Origin: Maribacter zhoushanensis
Lineage (GTDB): Bacteria; Bacteroidota; Bacteroidia; Flavobacteriales; Flavobacteriaceae
Direction: 5' to 3'
Assembly: GCF_029350975.1 (NCBI RefSeq)
Contig: NZ_JARKMR010000001.1
Coordinates: forward strand, 930,001 to 994,000
DNA length: 64,000 nt
The notes under the pieces: generated by a model
The model's database searches: none
The model's input: the letters and a program-made list of their open reading frames with translations, nothing else
Told to the model about the DNA's origin: nothing
Made by a program: the position numbers and the translations under genes
Shown here: piece after piece, positions 53,197-62,286 of the stretch
Position numbering within the stretch: position 1 is the first letter of the stretch
Layout: the number at the start of each line of letters is the position of its first letter

Positions 53197-53275
53197 TAGC
53201 ATATCTTCTTCGCTGCTTTTTATTTTTTTGGCATGCTTTTTTCATATATTACCATGAATTTAAAATTATGTCGTT

Positions 53276-54178
53276 TTGAAAACAGTTATTGCAATACTAT
53301 TCACATTTATAGGACTTTCCTCATATGCCCAAACGAACCTAGATGATTACAAGTACATCATTGTTCCTAAAAAGTTCGATGCTTTTAAGAATATGAATGA
53401 ACATCAAACAAGTACGTTAATAAAATTTTTATTTACGGGCAAAGGGTTTACTACGGTATATGATGATCAATTACCGGAAGATTTAAAATTCAATAGATGC
53501 TTAGGGGTTGTTGCAGATTTACAAGATGATAGTAGTTTGTTTTCTACCAAGACCATTATTAATCTAATTGATTGTAATGATAAGATTGTATTTAGTACCA
53601 TGCAGGGTATTAGTAAAGAGAAGAAGTACAAGGAATCCTATAACGAAGCCATTAGAGAATCTATGCGCTCATTTAATGGAATGAACTACACTTACAGTGC
53701 TAAGAGCGAAAAAGATGAGCCTGTGACCGTTAATTTTAAAAATGACGTTAAAAAGTTAGACGAATCTAAAGCCGCTGCTGTTTTAAAGGCAGAAAAGGAA
53801 ATGAAGGAAGAGAAAACAACCAAAAATACAGCGGTAGTATCCAAAGAAACCGAGCAAACACAATACTACAATGATCGCACTCCTGTAGCATCTAATATTA
53901 AGAAAAAGGCACCTGAAACATCTGTTTTAAAAAATGTAGAAGTTAACAAGACAATGAAACAAGATATTTGGTATGCACAGGCTACTGATACAGGTTACCA
54001 ATTGGTAGATAGTTATCCAAAAGTTAGAATGAACTTAATGAAAAGTTCTACCGATAATGTTTTTATGGCAAAGACAGATACCAAAAATGGTATGGTCTAT
54101 CAAAAGGAAGGTAATTGGATATTTGAATATTATGAGAATGATAAATTAGTTCAAGAGGAACTACATATCAAATTCTAA
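53276..54178 (+). CDS. Secreted protein of unknown function
   Basis: 300 residues with a signal (MKTVIAILFTFIGLSSYAQ). The start is a TTG at 53276: the frame upstream closes at 53261 and the nearby ATG at 53268 is in another frame. Residues 20-140 form a mixed domain (YIIVPKKFDAFKNMNEHQ, LDDSSLFSTKTIIN-like stretch, CNDKIVFSTMQGIS). A Lys/Glu-rich linker of about 50 residues follows, then a C-terminal domain with WYAQATDTGYQLVD. Its end overlaps the convergent rarA gene by 4 bp. Known only as a recurrent Flavobacteriia hypothetical protein. Confidence 0.6.
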   Translation: MKTVIAILFTFIGLSSYAQTNLDDYKYIIVPKKFDAFKNMNEHQTSTLIKFLFTGKGFTTVYDDQLPEDLKFNRCLGVVADLQDDSSLFSTKTIINLIDCNDKIVFSTMQGISKEKKYKESYNEAIRESMRSFNGMNYTYSAKSEKDEPVTVNFKNDVKKLDESKAAAVLKAEKEMKEEKTTKNTAVVSKETEQTQYYNDRTPVASNIKKKAPETSVLKNVEVNKTMKQDIWYAQATDTGYQLVDSYPKVRMNLMKSSTDNVFMAKTDTKNGMVYQKEGNWIFEYYENDKLVQEELHIKF

Positions 54179-55452
54179 AAATCATATTTCGTTTTCCATC
54201 TATTTTTTATAAAATCGCTAAGGGCTTTTTCCCTGGCATTATTTCCTGGTTTGTAGAACGTAGTTCCGGTGATTTCATCAGGTAGAAACTCGGCATCCAC
54301 AAAGTTGTTTTGGTAATCATGGGCATATTTATATTCTTGTCCGTAACCCAGATCTTTCATCAATTTCGTAGGTGCATTTCTTAATGGAAGTGGTACCGTT
54401 AAATTCCCTGTTTGTTTTACTGCCTGTTGTGCTTTCCCTATCGCCATATAACTTGCGTTGCTTTTTGCTGAGGTTGCTAAGTAAATTGCACATTGACTTA
54501 ACACTATACGGGCTTCTGGATAACCAATAGAGGTTACTGCTTGAAAAGTTGTATTTGCCATTACCAAAGCGGTTGGGTTTGCCAAGCCAATATCTTCAGA
54601 GGCAGAAATAAGCATTCTTCGTGCAATGAATTTTACGTCTTCACCACCTTCAATCATTCTCGCTAGCCAATACACTGCACCGTTAGGGTCACTACCGCGT
54701 ATAGATTTTATAAAGGCAGATACAATATCGTAATGCTGTTCGCCTGTTTTATCATAGAGAACTGTATTTTTTTGAACTTTAGAAAGCACTAACTCGTCTG
54801 TTATAACAATAGTATCACTTTCTTCAGAATTAACGACCAATTCAAAAACGTTCAATAACTTTCTGCCATCACCTCCAGAAATACGTAATAAAGCTTCCGT
54901 TTCTTTAAGTTCTATGTTTTTTGATTTTAGCAATGAGTCTTTTTCCATTGCCCTTTTGATCAAGTTCTCTAGATCTGCTTTTCCAAAGGCATTTAATATA
55001 TAGACCTGACAGCGAGAGAGTAGTGCAGGTATTACCTCAAAACTTGGGTTTTCTGTTGTTGCCCCAATTAATGTTACCCATCCTTTTTCAACTGCAGCCA
55101 AAAGAGAGTCTTGTTGAGATTTGCTAAAACGGTGTATCTCATCTATAAATAGTATAGGGTTTTTAGCCGTGAACAACCCTCCTGCTTGTTTTGCTTTATC
55201 TATAACTTCACGAATATCTTTAACACCACTGTTAATTGCGCTAAGAACATAAAAGGGTCTTTTACTTTGCTCTGCTATAATATTTGCCAAAGTTGTTTTA
55301 CCCGTTCCTGGAGGTCCCCAAAGTATAAGCGAAGGAATAATACCTTTTTTAATCTGGTTTGTTAGCGAGCCCTTTTCACCCACTAAATGGTGCTGACTAA
55401 TATACTCGTCTAAAGTTTTAGGGCGTACGCGTTCTGCTAAAGGTTCGTTCAT
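54175..55452 (-). CDS. rarA: Replication-associated recombination protein A (RarA/MgsA)
   Basis: 425 residues of a clamp-loader-like AAA+ ATPase: Walker [12 protein letters not shown], Walker [11 protein letters not shown], the sensor 1 region [14 protein letters not shown], then the RarA C-terminal domain ([50 protein letters not shown]). It acts in the cytoplasm at stalled replication forks. Single gene, convergent with the 53276 gene and divergent from the rhomboid gene. Confidence 0.96.
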   Translation of the reverse strand: MNEPLAERVRPKTLDEYISQHHLVGEKGSLTNQIKKGIIPSLILWGPPGTGKTTLANIIAEQSKRPFYVLSAINSGVKDIREVIDKAKQAGGLFTAKNPILFIDEIHRFSKSQQDSLLAAVEKGWVTLIGATTENPSFEVIPALLSRCQVYILNAFGKADLENLIKRAMEKDSLLKSKNIELKETEALLRISGGDGRKLLNVFELVVNSEESDTIVITDELVLSKVQKNTVLYDKTGEQHYDIVSAFIKSIRGSDPNGAVYWLARMIEGGEDVKFIARRMLISASEDIGLANPTALVMANTTFQAVTSIGYPEARIVLSQCAIYLATSAKSNASYMAIGKAQQAVKQTGNLTVPLPLRNAPTKLMKDLGYGQEYKYAHDYQNNFVDAEFLPDEITGTTFYKPGNNAREKALSDFIKNRWKTKYDF

Positions 55453-55590
55453 GTTACAAAAGTATGATAATCTTAAAAGAGAAGAGAAAAGTATGTTGCC
55501 AATTGATTGTTAAGTAAGTTTTGTAGTGACAATATGACCAATTTGTAAACGTTGGTAGTATAATTGTAAGCTAGATATAAAAACAAGCTC

Positions 55591-56337
55591 ATGTCAGAAA
55601 TGGGACATTTTAAGTTTTCTAATAAAGTGCTGGCTATTCCGCTATTTGCCATGATTGCCATATGGTGCGTGTATTGGGTAGAACTGCTTTTAGGTGTAAA
55701 CTTTAATGAAATGGGAGTAATGCCAAGAACACTTTTGGGATTACGCGGTGTTATTTTTAGTCCTTTCATTCATGGCTCTTTAGAGCACTTATATAACAAC
55801 ACTATTCCTTTAGCCATTTTACTTACGGCGCTTTGGTACTTCTATAAGGATGTTGCTTGGAAGGTAGTTTTGTATGGTATATTATTATCAGGGTTAATAA
55901 CTTGGCTAATTGGTAGAACATCTTATCATATTGGTGCAAGCGGACTCATTTATGTCTTGGCAAGTTTTATTTTTTTCAAAGGAATATTTAGTTCTCATTT
56001 TAGGCTGGTAGCACTTTCTTTAATTGTCGTTTTTATATACGGAAGTATGCTTTGGTATATATTTCCTGTTAAGGAGGGAATGTCTTGGGAAGGACATTTA
56101 GCCGGATTTATAACCGGGTTGTTACTTGCAAAAATGGTGAAAGCTCGAATTCCCCCTACCAAAAAATATGATTGGGAAAAGGAAGATTTTAAAGAAGAGG
56201 ATGATTTGTTTTTACAGCACTTTGATGAAAACGGAAATTTCAGGAAAATACCCATTGAAGAAGAATATGAAGAGGAAGAGGGTTTTCAATACAATTACAT
56301 CTTCAAGAAAAGCTCTAAAACTGATACAGATAAATAA
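55591..56337 (+). CDS. Rhomboid family intramembrane serine protease
   Basis: 248 residues with six transmembrane segments. The family HGSLEHLYNNTIPLAIL motif lies in loop/TM2. The catalytic Ser is S117 in GASGLIYVLASF and the His is H169 in WEGHLAGFITGLL. A charged cytoplasmic tail of about 70 residues (PTKKYDWEKEDFKEEDDL) ends the protein. It cuts membrane proteins within the bilayer; the substrate is unknown. Divergent from rarA, convergent with rlmB. Confidence 0.93.
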   Translation: MSEMGHFKFSNKVLAIPLFAMIAIWCVYWVELLLGVNFNEMGVMPRTLLGLRGVIFSPFIHGSLEHLYNNTIPLAILLTALWYFYKDVAWKVVLYGILLSGLITWLIGRTSYHIGASGLIYVLASFIFFKGIFSSHFRLVALSLIVVFIYGSMLWYIFPVKEGMSWEGHLAGFITGLLLAKMVKARIPPTKKYDWEKEDFKEEDDLFLQHFDENGNFRKIPIEEEYEEEEGFQYNYIFKKSSKTDTDK

Positions 56338-56344
56338 TCCGTAG

Positions 56345-57079
56345 TTACAGGCGTTGGCGAACCGCTTCGTATAAAAATACCGCACAAGCAACGGAAACGT
56401 TTAACGATTCAATCTCTCCAAGTAAAGGAAGCTTAGCCCTATAATCAGATGCTTTTAGAATAGAAGGAGTAATACCACGATCTTCTGCGCCCATTACAAT
56501 AGCTATAGAATCAGTGAAAGGAACATCGTAAACGGAATCTTCTGTTTTTTCAGTAGCGGATACAATTTTAATATCTGAAGCCTGTAAATAGAAAACGGCA
56601 TCTTTTAAATGATCAACTTTGGCAATAGGAACTCTGTAAGCGGCACCAGCGGAGGTTTTAATCGTATCTGCGGTTACAGGAGCGGCTCCTTTCTTTTGAA
56701 CAATAATCCCGTCTACTCCGGTGCATTCCGCAGTTCTAATAATTGCCCCAAAATTACGTACGTCAGAAAGTTGATCCAATAATAAAAATAAAGCAGGTCC
56801 TTCTTTTTCGCTAGCCTTCTCCACTAAATCCTCAAGTGTATGAAATGCGATAGGGGAGATGTTGGCAACAGCACCCTGGTGGTTGTTTTTTGTAAGTCTG
56901 TTCAACTTTTCAATAGGCACATAGACCATGTTGATTTCATTACGGCGCAATAAACCTTCCAATTCTTTCATAAGGTCGCCCTTAAGACCTTTTTGTAGAA
57001 ATACCTTGTCTATCTCTTCATTTGAATTGACAGCTTCTATAATGGCTCTTAAGCCATAAATTTGAGTGGTTTTTTGCAT
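56345..57079 (-). CDS. rlmB: 23S rRNA (guanosine-2'-O)-methyltransferase RlmB (SpoU/TrmH family)
   Basis: 244 residues: N-terminal substrate-binding domain (YGLRAIIEAVNSNEEIDKVF) and SpoU methyltransferase domain with motif 1 NFGAIIRTAECTGVDGIIV, motif 2 IVMGAEDRGI and motif 3 ESLNVSVACAVFLYEAVR, which form the SAM-binding knot. RlmB methylates G2251 in the peptidyl-transferase centre. Other SpoU proteins are close, so the target is by similarity. It ends 7 bp from the rhomboid stop. Confidence 0.92.
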   Translation of the reverse strand: MQKTTQIYGLRAIIEAVNSNEEIDKVFLQKGLKGDLMKELEGLLRRNEINMVYVPIEKLNRLTKNNHQGAVANISPIAFHTLEDLVEKASEKEGPALFLLLDQLSDVRNFGAIIRTAECTGVDGIIVQKKGAAPVTADTIKTSAGAAYRVPIAKVDHLKDAVFYLQASDIKIVSATEKTEDSVYDVPFTDSIAIVMGAEDRGITPSILKASDYRAKLPLLGEIESLNVSVACAVFLYEAVRQRL

Positions 57080-57095
57080 GGGGCAAAGGTAAATA

Positions 57096-57125
57096 AAAAC
57101 CGCCCAACTATTGTTGGGCGGTTTT
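57096..57125. terminator. Terminator between the 57147 gene and rlmB
   Basis: AAAACCGCCCAAC (57096-57108) pairs with 57113-57125, loop TATT. On the minus strand it follows the 57147 gene's stop and its A run becomes a T tract, so it terminates that gene. Confidence 0.8.
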
Positions 57126-57146
57126 AAATAATAAGGTTAAAATGTT

Positions 57147-57893
57147 CTAGCTATTTAAATAGTCGAAAACTTTTTTTAAATCTGCCTCGTTTTTGATATT
57201 TAGATTGTTTTCTTTTAAGAAGACTTTGAGTTCTTCCCTTTTAGTTTCATCTAGTAACTTAATTAATTTTTTATTCTTTTGCGGTACTTGGTCAATTCTA
57301 TTTACACCATTTTTTTGAAAATAGAATTCTGTGAATTTGGTGAATCTACTTGGTACGGCTGCTACAAAAGAATTTTGTGCTGGTTGTCCTTCTGTAAACT
57401 TAACAAGCGTTCTTTCGTATAAATCATACTTACTTCCTTCTTGAATAAGAGATAAATACCCATTTAGGGTAGCGTTTTTCTCAGTTATAAAAGTTTTAAA
57501 ACTTAAAGGTTTAGCATTTATAAGCAAGCTAATATCTTTATCCTTAACTAATGCCTGATATGCCTCTTCTTCAGAAGCTGTTTTTTTAATTTCAATTTCT
57601 TCGTTTAAGGCGTTGTATCTATAATAAATATTGCCAACTACTTCGTCATCATATTTTAAGATTGTTGGGGCAAAAGTATTGGAAGTGTATGGGGAACCTT
57701 GAAATTTGTCCAAATCTATTTCTCGCCTTTTTTGATAAGCCTCGTTTACAGGACCTAAGAAGTTGGCTATTGCGGCACCTGCAGCTGCATTTTGACTAGC
57801 TCCTCCCATATTGGTTGGTACTTGACCAGAATATTGAGCTTGTAAAGTTGTACTTGCTATTGCGGTAATAGCTAACATTAAGATTTTTTTCAT
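57147..57893 (-). CDS. Secreted protein of unknown function
   Basis: 248 residues with a signal (MKKILMLAITAIASTTLQAQ). The mature part starts with a Gly/Ala stretch and then continues as a mixed domain (PTILKYDDEVVGNIYYRYNA, LKSFKTFITEK-like). The last about 45 residues are basic and helical (KNKKLIKLLDETKREELKVF). No family is recognised. Single gene with its own terminator, 62 bp downstream of the VCBS gene. Confidence 0.6.
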   Translation of the reverse strand: MKKILMLAITAIASTTLQAQYSGQVPTNMGGASQNAAAGAAIANFLGPVNEAYQKRREIDLDKFQGSPYTSNTFAPTILKYDDEVVGNIYYRYNALNEEIEIKKTASEEEAYQALVKDKDISLLINAKPLSFKTFITEKNATLNGYLSLIQEGSKYDLYERTLVKFTEGQPAQNSFVAAVPSRFTKFTEFYFQKNGVNRIDQVPQKNKKLIKLLDETKREELKVFLKENNLNIKNEADLKKVFDYLNS

Positions 57894-57955
57894 GGTGTGG
57901 TTGTTTAAGACGTTTAATTTAGAAATAATTTTTAAACCTCTTATATTCAGGATGT

Positions 57956-60900
57956 TTAATTTTTTGTTAATTCGAAAGTTCTTAGTTTATTATTATTAAA
58001 ACCAGTAACTAACAGGGTCTGGTCTTTAAATTTTATCGATTCCATACTTTTTACATTTCCTCTTAGGTATAAACCTGTTTTCTCCATAGTAGATGGTGTA
58101 TATCCATCCTTACCGTTAGAAATTAAGGCTAGACCAGAGATGGCATCTAATCTTGGTGTTTCTACTTCTGTTTCGTATATATTTCCCGAAATTACACAAT
58201 CTTCAAATCCGTCGTTATTTAAATCAAAAACTGATATGGCCAAAGTTGGAAACAATTGAGATTCATTAGGTAGTATTATTTTTTCAAATTTATCATTTCC
58301 TTTGTTTAACAGTAGAATGGAACTAAATTCTGTAGCTTCATTTGAATACGAATCTTTTAATTTTTCACCATAGATATCTTCCATGGTGGCTTGAGCAAAA
58401 TCATTGTAAGTAGCAAATTTGTCTTTTATAAATGGCATTTGTTGTGATGAGCATTCTCTTCCTCTTACCGGAACATATGTTTCATGATATTTTTTACTTA
58501 ATACCACATCATTGATGCCATCATTGTCAAAGTCATTTGCAAAGATTTTAAAAGGTTTTTCTTTGCTTGCCGTGAACTTTATATTTCGCCCAACATTACC
58601 CACTATGTAATCCTTATTTCCATCATTATTTATATCAGTTTCTTTTATTTTGAACCACCAACCCTTAGTATTTAGAGATGCGTTATCAGTAGCAACGCGT
58701 TCAAATTTTCCATTTTTATTTTCAAACATGCCAATTGGTGTCCATTCACCTACGGCAATGAAATCTTGCCAACCGTCATTATTGAAATCTGTTGTAATAA
58801 TACTGTTGATTAATCCAAAATCTTCTAGCTCAGGAACAATGATTTTGGTAACATTTTTTAATACTCCATTATCATTTTCATAAAGTATAGATGCACTATG
58901 CATTGGGTAATTGTGTGGTATAATTCTATTGCCTACTAAAACATCATTATCTCCATCTTTGTCAAAATCAATAATTGTAACAGATTTACCACTTTTTGGA
59001 AATGCTTGTAAAACTGGTGTTTCTAATTTTTCGAAATTACCTTTACCGTCGTTTAGATATAATCTATCAGCGTAATAAGAAGAACTTTCGCCGTATTCAT
59101 TACCTCCACTAACTACATAGAGATCGAGGTCATTATCATTGTCAAAATCAAAAAATACAGATTCTGCGTCTTCTTTACCTTCGTCTAATTGAAATGATTT
59201 AGGTGTTCTATTCGTAAAGCCATTTTGGGTTTGTATGTATAGTGTTCCTGATTGACCAGATCCGCCACCTACATAAAGATCTTCTTTTTCATCACCATTA
59301 ATGTCACCCTTGGCCATAAATGGTCCGGTATTAGATTGTTTGTATGGCAATAGAATTTCTTGCTCAAAGTCATCATAACTTGTTTCTTTATGGCTAAAAT
59401 CTAATGGGTAATCTTGTTCGTTTTTAGCGATAAAAAAGGAGTTTTTTTCAAAAGACGGTTTACTGGAAATAGGTTTGGCGTTAGTCTCTGAAAAAGTTAG
59501 TATTGAATTTGGTTTAACATTAAATTGATAAGCTACCTTTCCACTTGGCCATTCGACTTTTACAGTATCAATAGTTGTAGAGTTGCCCACACCAAAATGT
59601 GCTGAATTTTCTTGAGAAGACATATAACCTCTTACTCTTTTGATTTCTTCAAACTGATTTTTGCTGTCATGTGAAATGGTTACTTTTGCAAATGACTCTT
59701 TATTTTGGTCATCAATTTTAACTTTTAAAAAGTTTCCTACTTCATTTTCTCTACTATTGTTTTTATAAAGTAGCGCTTGCTGGTCTATATTATTGATAAT
59801 TAAATCTAAATCTCCATCATTGTCTAAATCTGCTTGCGCAGCCCCGTTACTAAAGGTAAGTTCTTCTAACCCCCATTTTAGACTAGTTTCTTCAAAATTG
59901 AGATTTCCATGGTTTTTATACATTAAGTTGCTTAAACTTTCTGATGGCATTTCGTCATATAATTGCTGTTTTATGGTATTTGGAATGTTACCCTTATATT
60001 TTACCTTAGTATTATAAACCTTGTTTTGGAAATCATTATCCAAGGCATATTTTCGGTAGCCATTAGTTATGAAAACATCTTTTAATCCGTCGTTGTCATA
60101 ATCTGACATTAATACAGACCAACTCCAATCTGAGCTAGCCATAGATGTTAGTTGAGATACGTTAGAGTAGTGGTTATTACCTAAGTTCAATTGAAGTGAA
60201 TTGAACATGTATTGGTATTGAAAACCAGCTGTATTTGTTAGGTAGTTAAATCTTTCAGTACTCATGGAAGCCATAAGTGTTTTTGCTCTGAAATGGTCAT
60301 TAGATGCCATATCTAAAACGAATATATCCTGTAATTTATCATTATTGATATCGGCAATATCTAAACCCATACCATAAAATGATACCTGTTGTACTAAATC
60401 TTTTACTGAATTTTTAAAACCGCCATCTTGGTTATTAATATATATGGCGTCTGGTAGGTAATAATCACTAGAAATATAGATGTCTAAATAACCATCTTTA
60501 TTGATATCAGAGACACACAAGCCTAAACCAAATATTGGATTTTCTAAACCTGCTTCTTTAGTGATGTCAATGTATTTTCCGTTTACATTCTTGTAAAAGT
60601 GACTGCTGTTAAAATATTTTGTTTCTGTTGATGTATTCACCGCTTTAAGTAGAGAAATAGGGTCTAGACCGTATAATTCATTTTCATTCATTACTATGCA
60701 GTCAAGATCGCCATCTTTGTCGTAATCAAAGAATGCTGTTTGTGTCGAAATACCTGGGTCGTCTAATCCATATTCCTTTGCTTTTTCGGTAAATGTTTGA
60801 TCTTGGTTGTTAATGTATAGTAGATTGTTTCTATTACTTCTATTGTTGGGTCCTCCTTGAGAAACATAGATGTCTTGCCAACCATCATTATTGATATCTA

Positions 60901-61324
60901 CGAAGGTTACACCGTTACACCATTTTTTGTTGATATTGATTCCTGATGATTCAGAAATGTCCTCAAATACAAGGTTTCCTTTGTTTATGTAGAGCTTGTT
61001 TTCTACCTGGTTTCCCGAAAAGAATATATCTAATAAACCATCATTATTTATGTCTTCAACACCTACGCCTGCACCATTATAGAAATAATCGAAATTAAAA
61101 ACATTATCATAGGTTTCTACATTTTCAACGAGATTATTGCTAAATGTAATATGACTTTGTTCACTTGAAATACTTTCGAATATTTTGATGTCCTCAGATT
61201 TTTTATGAGAAAAGTTGACAGTATCTTTTTTGTTTTCAGAGCAGGACATCAACATTGATAAACATGAACTTAGAACGGTAGTTATCAATAAAGTTTTCCT
61301 TTGGATCTTAAAAGGATATGACAT
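57956..61324 (-). CDS. VCBS/FG-GAP repeat lipoprotein with ASPIC/UnbV domain
   Basis: 1122 residues. The signal ends in a lipobox-like MLMSC (Cys at about 28), so it is a lipoprotein. VCBS/FG-GAP calcium-binding blades follow, each with D-x-[DN]-[DN]-D-G-x-x-D (for example VEDINNDGLLDIFFSGN, DYDNDGLKDVFI, DFDNDNDLDLYVV), forming one or two propellers. Between them, at about 525-610, is an ASPIC/UnbV domain (FLKVKIDDQ, WPSGKVAYQ). Such proteins are surface-exposed and are often encoded with SusC/SusD pairs. The SusD and a lipoprotein gene lie directly upstream on the same strand. Confidence 0.9.
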   Translation of the reverse strand: MSYPFKIQRKTLLITTVLSSCLSMLMSCSENKKDTVNFSHKKSEDIKIFESISSEQSHITFSNNLVENVETYDNVFNFDYFYNGAGVGVEDINNDGLLDIFFSGNQVENKLYINKGNLVFEDISESSGININKKWCNGVTFVDINNDGWQDIYVSQGGPNNRSNRNNLLYINNQDQTFTEKAKEYGLDDPGISTQTAFFDYDKDGDLDCIVMNENELYGLDPISLLKAVNTSTETKYFNSSHFYKNVNGKYIDITKEAGLENPIFGLGLCVSDINKDGYLDIYISSDYYLPDAIYINNQDGGFKNSVKDLVQQVSFYGMGLDIADINNDKLQDIFVLDMASNDHFRAKTLMASMSTERFNYLTNTAGFQYQYMFNSLQLNLGNNHYSNVSQLTSMASSDWSWSVLMSDYDNDGLKDVFITNGYRKYALDNDFQNKVYNTKVKYKGNIPNTIKQQLYDEMPSESLSNLMYKNHGNLNFEETSLKWGLEELTFSNGAAQADLDNDGDLDLIINNIDQQALLYKNNSRENEVGNFLKVKIDDQNKESFAKVTISHDSKNQFEEIKRVRGYMSSQENSAHFGVGNSTTIDTVKVEWPSGKVAYQFNVKPNSILTFSETNAKPISSKPSFEKNSFFIAKNEQDYPLDFSHKETSYDDFEQEILLPYKQSNTGPFMAKGDINGDEKEDLYVGGGSGQSGTLYIQTQNGFTNRTPKSFQLDEGKEDAESVFFDFDNDNDLDLYVVSGGNEYGESSSYYADRLYLNDGKGNFEKLETPVLQAFPKSGKSVTIIDFDKDGDNDVLVGNRIIPHNYPMHSASILYENDNGVLKNVTKIIVPELEDFGLINSIITTDFNNDGWQDFIAVGEWTPIGMFENKNGKFERVATDNASLNTKGWWFKIKETDINNDGNKDYIVGNVGRNIKFTASKEKPFKIFANDFDNDGINDVVLSKKYHETYVPVRGRECSSQQMPFIKDKFATYNDFAQATMEDIYGEKLKDSYSNEATEFSSILLLNKGNDKFEKIILPNESQLFPTLAISVFDLNNDGFEDCVISGNIYETEVETPRLDAISGLALISNGKDGYTPSTMEKTGLYLRGNVKSMESIKFKDQTLLVTGFNNNKLRTFELTKN

Positions 61325-61350
61325 ATGGGGGTATTATGGATTATAAAAAA

Positions 61351-61382
61351 AATAGCTGCCCTATATTAATGGGGCAGCTATT
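61351..61382 (-). terminator. Terminator after the 61406 lipoprotein gene
   Basis: AATAGCTGCCC (61351-61361) pairs with 61372-61382 around a 10-nt loop. On the minus strand it is followed by a run of T from the A tract before 61351. It separates the SusD-lipoprotein unit from the VCBS gene. Confidence 0.8.
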
Positions 61383-61405
61383 GAATAAATTAGATTTTAC
61401 TTAAA

Positions 61406-62275
61406 CTACCCGCCACAGATATTCAATGTTTGAATACCAACAGTTGGACTTGGTCCGTCTGATAGAGCTAGTTCTCCAGTTGGAGCTTCTATTTCATAAG
61501 TAATTTCACTATCCCAGTCACCAGAAGAGAATGCTAATGTAAATTCAGTAGTTCCTTCAGGTACTGTAAATGTTTCTGTTCCTGCAGCACCACTTGCAAG
61601 TGTGTAAGAACTTTCAACACCATCAATAACAACATCAATAGATGCTCCATTCCATCCGTCACCATAGCTATCTTCCAAAGTAATAGTATATTCACCTGGA
61701 ACTGGTGCAGGTGGAATACATTTTATAATTGGATTATAGAAAAAAGGAGCATTAAAGAAAGAACCTGTAATAGTACCTGTACTATCATCATTTGTAAAAG
61801 TTCTACCATCTGTTAAGGTTAAAATTAAACGAAATTGAACAGCGTCACCACCGTCAAATTCACCTTCTACTAAACCTAATAACGATAAAGCATTGGCAAG
61901 AGTAGTTTCGTAACTAGCTCTTGGTAGACCAAATTCACCATCTGTAAAATCTGCAGGTAAAAAAGTTTCAATTAAAATTTCATCTACTGTAGAATCACCA
62001 TTTGCTTCAGTGTTATCATCAAAGCTAATGTATAAATCAACTTTTTCTAATAGATCACCATCTTCATAATCTTGCTCTTCAAAAGTAAAGCCAAATGTAG
62101 TAGAGGTGTCGAATCTATCGAATATACCGTCAGATTCAATTGTTCTTAAAACAGCACCTCTAGTAGTTTCTGCAAAGACTTCATCAATAACTTTGCCACC
62201 GTCGTCATCACATGATGTTATTAGTAGCGAGGAAACACCTATAATAGCGCCTAATATTTTATTGTTTATTTTCAT
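61406..62275 (-). CDS. Lipoprotein with a DxYGDGWN-type C-terminal domain
   Basis: 289 residues. MKINNKILGAIIGVSSLLITSC is a lipoprotein signal. The N-terminal part is an acidic beta domain (residues about 30-170), and the C-terminal about 90 residues hold GEYTITLEDSYGDGWNGAS followed by DVVIDG, a motif of secreted Flavobacteriia beta domains. It lies 11 bp downstream of the SusD gene, so it is co-transcribed. In SusCD loci such lipoproteins are often surface glycan-binding proteins; that role is inferred from position only. Confidence 0.75.
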   Translation of the reverse strand: MKINNKILGAIIGVSSLLITSCDDDGGKVIDEVFAETTRGAVLRTIESDGIFDRFDTSTTFGFTFEEQDYEDGDLLEKVDLYISFDDNTEANGDSTVDEILIETFLPADFTDGEFGLPRASYETTLANALSLLGLVEGEFDGGDAVQFRLILTLTDGRTFTNDDSTGTITGSFFNAPFFYNPIIKCIPPAPVPGEYTITLEDSYGDGWNGASIDVVIDGVESSYTLASGAAGTETFTVPEGTTEFTLAFSSGDWDSEITYEIEAPTGELALSDGPSPTVGIQTLNICGG

Positions 62276-62286
62276 TTTCTTAATTT